This document shows positions 7,381-9,544 of a DNA stretch of 9,544 bases, piece by piece. The stretch comes from CAIJZX01 sp043766165 (GTDB taxonomy: Bacteria; Patescibacteriota; Patescibacteriia; SBBC01; CAIJZX01). A program made the position numbers and the translations under genes. The DNA lies in the NCBI GenBank assembly GCA_043766165.1, contig JAYUIJ010000059.1, positions 1 through 9,544 on the forward strand. Reading direction: 5' to 3'. How positions within the stretch are numbered: position 1 is the first letter of the stretch; every line of letters begins with the position of its first letter. The notes below the pieces were generated by a model. The model had not been told where the DNA came from and made no database searches. It saw nothing but the letters and a program-made list of their open reading frames with translations.

Positions 7381-8787
7381 ATGGATACACCTACAAACGG
7401 CTTTTCGGGTCTCGGCATTGCTCCCAGCTTGCTCGACGCGCTCGATCGTCTGAAATTTACTACACCGACACCCATTCAACAGCGTTCGATTCCGATCGCC
7501 ATTGAAGGTAAGGATATGATTGGTATTGCGCAAACCGGAACAGGAAAAACTCTGGCTTTTGGGATTCCGATGATCCAACGCTTGGCTCAAGTGAAAGGAC
7601 GAGGACTAGTTGTGTTGCCAACTCGCGAATTAGCCATTCAAGTTGACGAATCATTGCAGAAAATCGGTAAAGTCATTGGTTTACGGACGGCCGTACTGAT
7701 TGGCGGCGCGTCAATGTACACCCAACAACAAATGCTCCAACGCAAACCGCACATCATCATCGCGACTCCCGGTCGCATGCTCGACCATATGGAGCAAAAG
7801 AATCTCAACTTGAACGATATTAAAATTTTGGTACTCGACGAAGCCGATCGCATGCTCGACATGGGATTTTCGCTACAGATTAATCGAATATTAAACGCCG
7901 TGCCGAAAGATCGACAGACGTTATTATTTTCGGCGACCATGCCGAACCAAATTGTGACGATTGCCCAGAAGCACATGCAGATTCCCATTCGCGTGGAAAT
8001 CGCGCAATCAGGCACAGTGGCCGACAAAGTTGTTCAAGAAGTATTTTTCATAGGAAAAGAAGCAAAGTCACGTTTACTCGAAGCATTATTGACGCAGGTG
8101 CTTGGACCAGTCCTCGTTTTCTCTCGCACGAAACATGGCGCAAAAAAATTAGCCCGTTTAGTGAAGACTATGGGTCACGCCGCGGCGGACATTCATTCTG
8201 ATCGGACATTAGCCCAGCGACGTGATGCGCTTGAAGGCTTTAAATCAGGCAAGTACCGCGTTTTAGTAGCGACGGATATTGCGGCTCGAGGGATTGATGT
8301 TTCCGGGATTGAGTTAGTTATTAACTACGACCTGCCAACCAACCCAGAAGACTATGTCCACCGCATTGGGCGCACTGGCCGCGCCGGTCGCTCTGGACGC
8401 GCTGTATCGTTCGCGACGTTTGAACAACGACGTGATGTTAAAGACATCGAACGGTTAATGCGCATGGCGATACCAATCTCAGCCTTGCCAGTGCTACCAC
8501 CAGATCGCCCACAACCAGGATTTATTCCCGGCGCATATACGCCGAACCGTCCTCCAATGCACCGCGGCTCTCAACGCCCACCGATGCATGGTAATCGCCC
8601 AGCCCATGGTGGAACCCCAAGTACTCACCCAGCTCAAAGCGGCGCGCCATCTGGTCGACCAGGTGCGCGACCACATGGCGGTCAACGACGACGTCCGGGA
8701 CAGTTCCAAGGCAACTCCTCTCGCGGTCCAGCCCGTCCACCGCGCCAACAGCACTCCGACGAGAATTCGTATGGCACTAAGTTCTAA
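7381..8787 (+). CDS. RhlE-like DEAD-box ATP-dependent RNA helicase
   Basis: From ATG 7381 the product has 468 residues and all the motifs of a DEAD-box RNA helicase: Q motif 'PTPIQ' (29-33), motif I 'AQTGTGKT' (50-57), Ia 'PTREL' (80-84), Ib 'TPGR' (129-132), II 'DEAD' (153-156), III 'SAT' (184-186), IV 'VLVFSRT' (244-250), V 'ATDIAARGID' (297-306) and VI 'HRIGRTGRAGR' (327-337). Residues from about 375 form a low-complexity Arg/Pro/Gly/His tail, which in this family binds RNA non-specifically. The order and motif wording best fit RhlE. Role: ATP-dependent unwinding of short RNA duplexes in ribosome assembly or RNA turnover; the exact substrate is unknown. The frame stays open back to ATG 7261, but those 40 extra residues lack family similarity and overlap the signals of the divergent gene. 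ATG 7381 has no Shine-Dalgarno; TATGGT (7364-7369) is a weak possible -10. Confidence 0.93.
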   Translation: MDTPTNGFSGLGIAPSLLDALDRLKFTTPTPIQQRSIPIAIEGKDMIGIAQTGTGKTLAFGIPMIQRLAQVKGRGLVVLPTRELAIQVDESLQKIGKVIGLRTAVLIGGASMYTQQQMLQRKPHIIIATPGRMLDHMEQKNLNLNDIKILVLDEADRMLDMGFSLQINRILNAVPKDRQTLLFSATMPNQIVTIAQKHMQIPIRVEIAQSGTVADKVVQEVFFIGKEAKSRLLEALLTQVLGPVLVFSRTKHGAKKLARLVKTMGHAAADIHSDRTLAQRRDALEGFKSGKYRVLVATDIAARGIDVSGIELVINYDLPTNPEDYVHRIGRTGRAGRSGRAVSFATFEQRRDVKDIERLMRMAIPISALPVLPPDRPQPGFIPGAYTPNRPPMHRGSQRPPMHGNRPAHGGTPSTHPAQSGAPSGRPGARPHGGQRRRPGQFQGNSSRGPARPPRQQHSDENSYGTKF

Positions 8788-9202
8788 AGTGAAAACAGGA
8801 ACGATCGAACAGACCGTTCTTTTTTCTAACGCCACGCCGTATGACGTTTTTGAGGCTTTGATGGATGAAAAAAAACACGCTGCGTTCACTGGCGGCGAAG
8901 CAATGATTAGTCGGAAGGTCAACGGAACATTCACATCTTTTGATGGCTGGGCAACCGGAAAAAATATAGAATTGGTGAAGGACAAAAAAATTGTGCAAAC
9001 CTGGCGGCCCGATGATTGGTCCGAAGGTGTGTGGTCAACATGTACCTATGTGATAAAAACAGTTCCTACTGGAACTGAGATGACCTTTACTCAAGTCAAT
9101 GTACCAAAACCATTTGTTAAAACAGTCGCACTCGGTTGGTACAAATATTATTGGAAACCGATGCAGAAGTTTTTTGATTCCCGCGTAAATAAGAAGAAAT
9201 AA
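8771..9202 (+). CDS. SRPBCC-fold protein (AHSA1 / activator of Hsp90 ATPase 1-like)
   Basis: A 143-residue cytoplasmic protein of normal size for single-domain AHSA1-like SRPBCC proteins. Family features include 'IEQTVLFSNATPYDVFEALMD' near the start (12-32), 'HAAFTGGEA' (36-44), 'GKNIEL' (63-68), 'IVQTWRPDDW' (74-83), and the closing helix 'GWYKYYWKPMQKFF' (122-135). The fold makes a deep pocket for hydrophobic ligands; the ligand here is unknown, and similarity to the eukaryotic Hsp90 co-chaperone domain does not prove a chaperone role. ATG 8771 is chosen because family similarity begins right after it. The frame extends back to 8588, but that part only shadows the helicase tail. It overlaps the helicase end by 17 nt, which suggests translational coupling. 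The TAA at 9200-9202 runs into the A tract that serves as the U tail of the minus-strand terminator, so the two transcripts converge. Confidence 0.85.
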   Translation: MALSSKVKTGTIEQTVLFSNATPYDVFEALMDEKKHAAFTGGEAMISRKVNGTFTSFDGWATGKNIELVKDKKIVQTWRPDDWSEGVWSTCTYVIKTVPTGTEMTFTQVNVPKPFVKTVALGWYKYYWKPMQKFFDSRVNKKK

Positions 9203-9256
9203 AAAAACCGGGAACGATATACTTCTTGTGAGGAGAAGTCTGTTATCTTACCCGGT
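9201..9256 (-). terminator. Terminator hairpin of the minus-strand RNA
   Basis: On the minus strand ACCGGG (9256-9251) pairs with CCCGGT (9212-9207), GATA/TATC pair inside (9247-9244 with 9219-9216), and ACTTCT (9239-9234) pairs with AGAAGT (9226-9221) around a 7-nt loop. Seven T residues follow (A run 9201-9207). On the plus strand no T tract follows the hairpin, so it acts for the minus strand. Confidence 0.7.
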
Positions 9257-9395
9257 GTTACTTGAACATAAGAATGTTCAAGTGGTTTAATCATTGGCCA
9301 GCCGGGCCTCCCTGTACGGACTAGGGGACCCGTGCTGGCGTACGGCCAGTCAGTGTCCCATAGAATCCAAGAGGTTACCGACTGGCCAAAAGTGC
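9201..9395 (-). ncRNA. Probable stand-alone structured RNA of about 195 nt, family not recognised
   Basis: The minus strand carries a complete RNA-gene layout without an open frame of useful length. A promoter at 9432-9404 predicts a start near 9395. In transcript order it can form: hairpin 1, GGCCAGTC (9387-9380) with GACTGGCC (9351-9344), 8 bp; hairpin 2, GCCAGC (9339-9334) with GCTGGC (9302-9297), extended by CGGG/CCCG and TCCC/GGGA; hairpin 3, ACTTGAACAT (9283-9274) with ATGTTCAAGT (9269-9260), a perfect 10 bp with loop TCTT; then the terminator hairpin. I looked for hallmarks of RNase P, tmRNA, SRP RNA, 6S RNA, T-box and cobalamin riboswitch and saw none. No gene follows on this strand within the window before the terminator, so a trans-acting RNA fits better than a leader. 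The alternative is that the plus strand is the long leader of the downstream gene. Confidence 0.55.
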
Positions 9396-9403
9396 AGAAA
9401 AAG

Positions 9404-9432
9404 AATGTACACTACGCACCATAATTTGTCAA
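9404..9432 (-). promoter_or_regulatory. Sigma70-type promoter of the minus-strand RNA
   Basis: On the minus strand a perfect -35 TTGACA (9432-9427), a spacer of exactly 17 bp, and TACATT (9409-9404), which matches four of six -10 positions including the key A2 and T6. Transcription would start near 9395-9397, just before the first hairpin. Confidence 0.65.
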
Positions 9433-9475
9433 GACATAGCTATAGTCACTGAATTCAGGTCAGCCTGCAACACTT

Positions 9476-9511
9476 GGAGGGTATACTGGGGTGGAGGACA
9501 TACTATCCACC
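9476..9511 (+). promoter_or_regulatory. Translation-initiation region of the right-edge gene with a hairpin over GGAGG
   Basis: Two GGAGG sites are present, at 9476-9480 and 9493-9497. The first is 10 nt before an in-frame GTG at 9491; the second is 17 nt before ATG 9515, too far for ordinary use. GGTGGA (9490-9495) can pair with TCCACC (9506-9511) around a 10-nt loop, which partly covers the second GGAGG and the GTG. The hairpin could control initiation or bring the second site closer to the ATG. Confidence 0.4.
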
Positions 9512-9514
9512 ATT

Positions 9515-9544
9515 ATGCAAATTCTGAATCAGTACGAACGAGAA
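9515..9544 (+). CDS. Start of a gene cut by the right edge (possibly ribosomal protein L19)
   Basis: Only ten codons are visible from ATG 9515, reading MQILNQYERE, with no stop before the edge. An in-frame GTG at 9491 with GGAGG 10 nt upstream is an alternative start and would add eight residues (M-E-D-I-L-S-T-I). The Gln/Glu-rich amphipathic start resembles the first helix of ribosomal protein L19, and a structured upstream region would suit an autoregulated ribosomal protein gene, but ten residues are too few to claim it. Confidence 0.4.
   Translation, partial: MQILNQYERE

Noticed and set aside
8588..8770. N-terminal extension of the SRPBCC protein
   Set aside because: It is an out-of-frame reading of the low-complexity helicase tail; the SRPBCC similarity starts after ATG 8771.
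8494..8985. Minus-strand open frames opposite the helicase tail and SRPBCC gene
   Set aside because: They are Arg/Trp-rich antisense shadows without initiation signals.
9207..9256. Plus-strand terminator for the helicase/SRPBCC operon
   Set aside because: No T run follows the hairpin on the plus strand, while seven T residues follow it on the minus strand; it fits the minus-strand RNA.
9201..9395. Known RNA families: RNase P, tmRNA, SRP RNA, 6S RNA, T-box leader, cobalamin riboswitch
   Set aside because: None of the conserved sequence blocks that I know for these were visible, and the multi-hairpin layout does not fit the 6S rod; a covariance search would be decisive.

Overview
The window looks like part of a genome from the Candidate Phyla Radiation (Patescibacteria), probably a Parcubacteria-type lineage. 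This is an inference. It rests on a giant Thr-rich secreted protein built from prealbumin-like (CnaB/SpaA-type) and DUF11 repeats, a membrane-anchored protein with the 'CGKPVIYLYP ... VVEWGG' signature that I associate with such genomes, a short Memo-family protein, and several starts without a Shine-Dalgarno sequence. The genes read well in the standard code; no TGA needs to be read as a sense codon.

Layout. (1) 1-4118, +: the 3' part of a very large surface protein, open at the left edge. It has ten prealbumin-like repeats, three DUF11-like domains, a Pro/Thr linker and a C-terminal LATSG / hydrophobic / basic anchor. Two consecutive 301-residue blocks form a 903-bp tandem duplication. An intrinsic terminator follows at 4134-4164. 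(2) 4207-5142, +: a membrane-anchored Memo-family (AmmeMemoRadiSam system B-like) protein. (3) 5164-6990, +: a membrane-anchored extracytoplasmic protein of unknown function. Its family-typical C-terminus is out of frame because of one extra A in an A8 run; the restored frame ends at 7012. (4) 7068-7262, -: a 64-residue basic protein, too short to stand out by length but with its own promoter, a GGAGG ribosome-binding site and a terminator. It is divergent from (5) 7381-8787, +, a RhlE-like DEAD-box RNA helicase, which overlaps by 17 nt (6) 8771-9202, +, a small SRPBCC/AHSA1-like protein. (7) 9201-9395, -: a probable stand-alone structured RNA of about 195 nt, with a consensus promoter, three internal hairpins and a terminator hairpin followed by seven U residues. 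I cannot assign it to a known RNA family. (8) From 9515 (or 9491), +: the first codons of a further gene, cut by the right edge, behind a hairpin that involves a GGAGG.

How the parts relate. Genes 1-3 are all predicted to be exported or membrane-anchored and lie on the same strand, so this half is a cell-envelope block. The terminator after gene 1 separates it from genes 2-3, which are 21 nt apart and probably co-transcribed. The right half concerns RNA metabolism: a helicase coupled to a small ligand-binding-fold protein, a divergent small basic protein, and a minus-strand RNA gene converging on them. The items most worth following up are the unassigned RNA gene, the A8 frameshift and the small basic protein.
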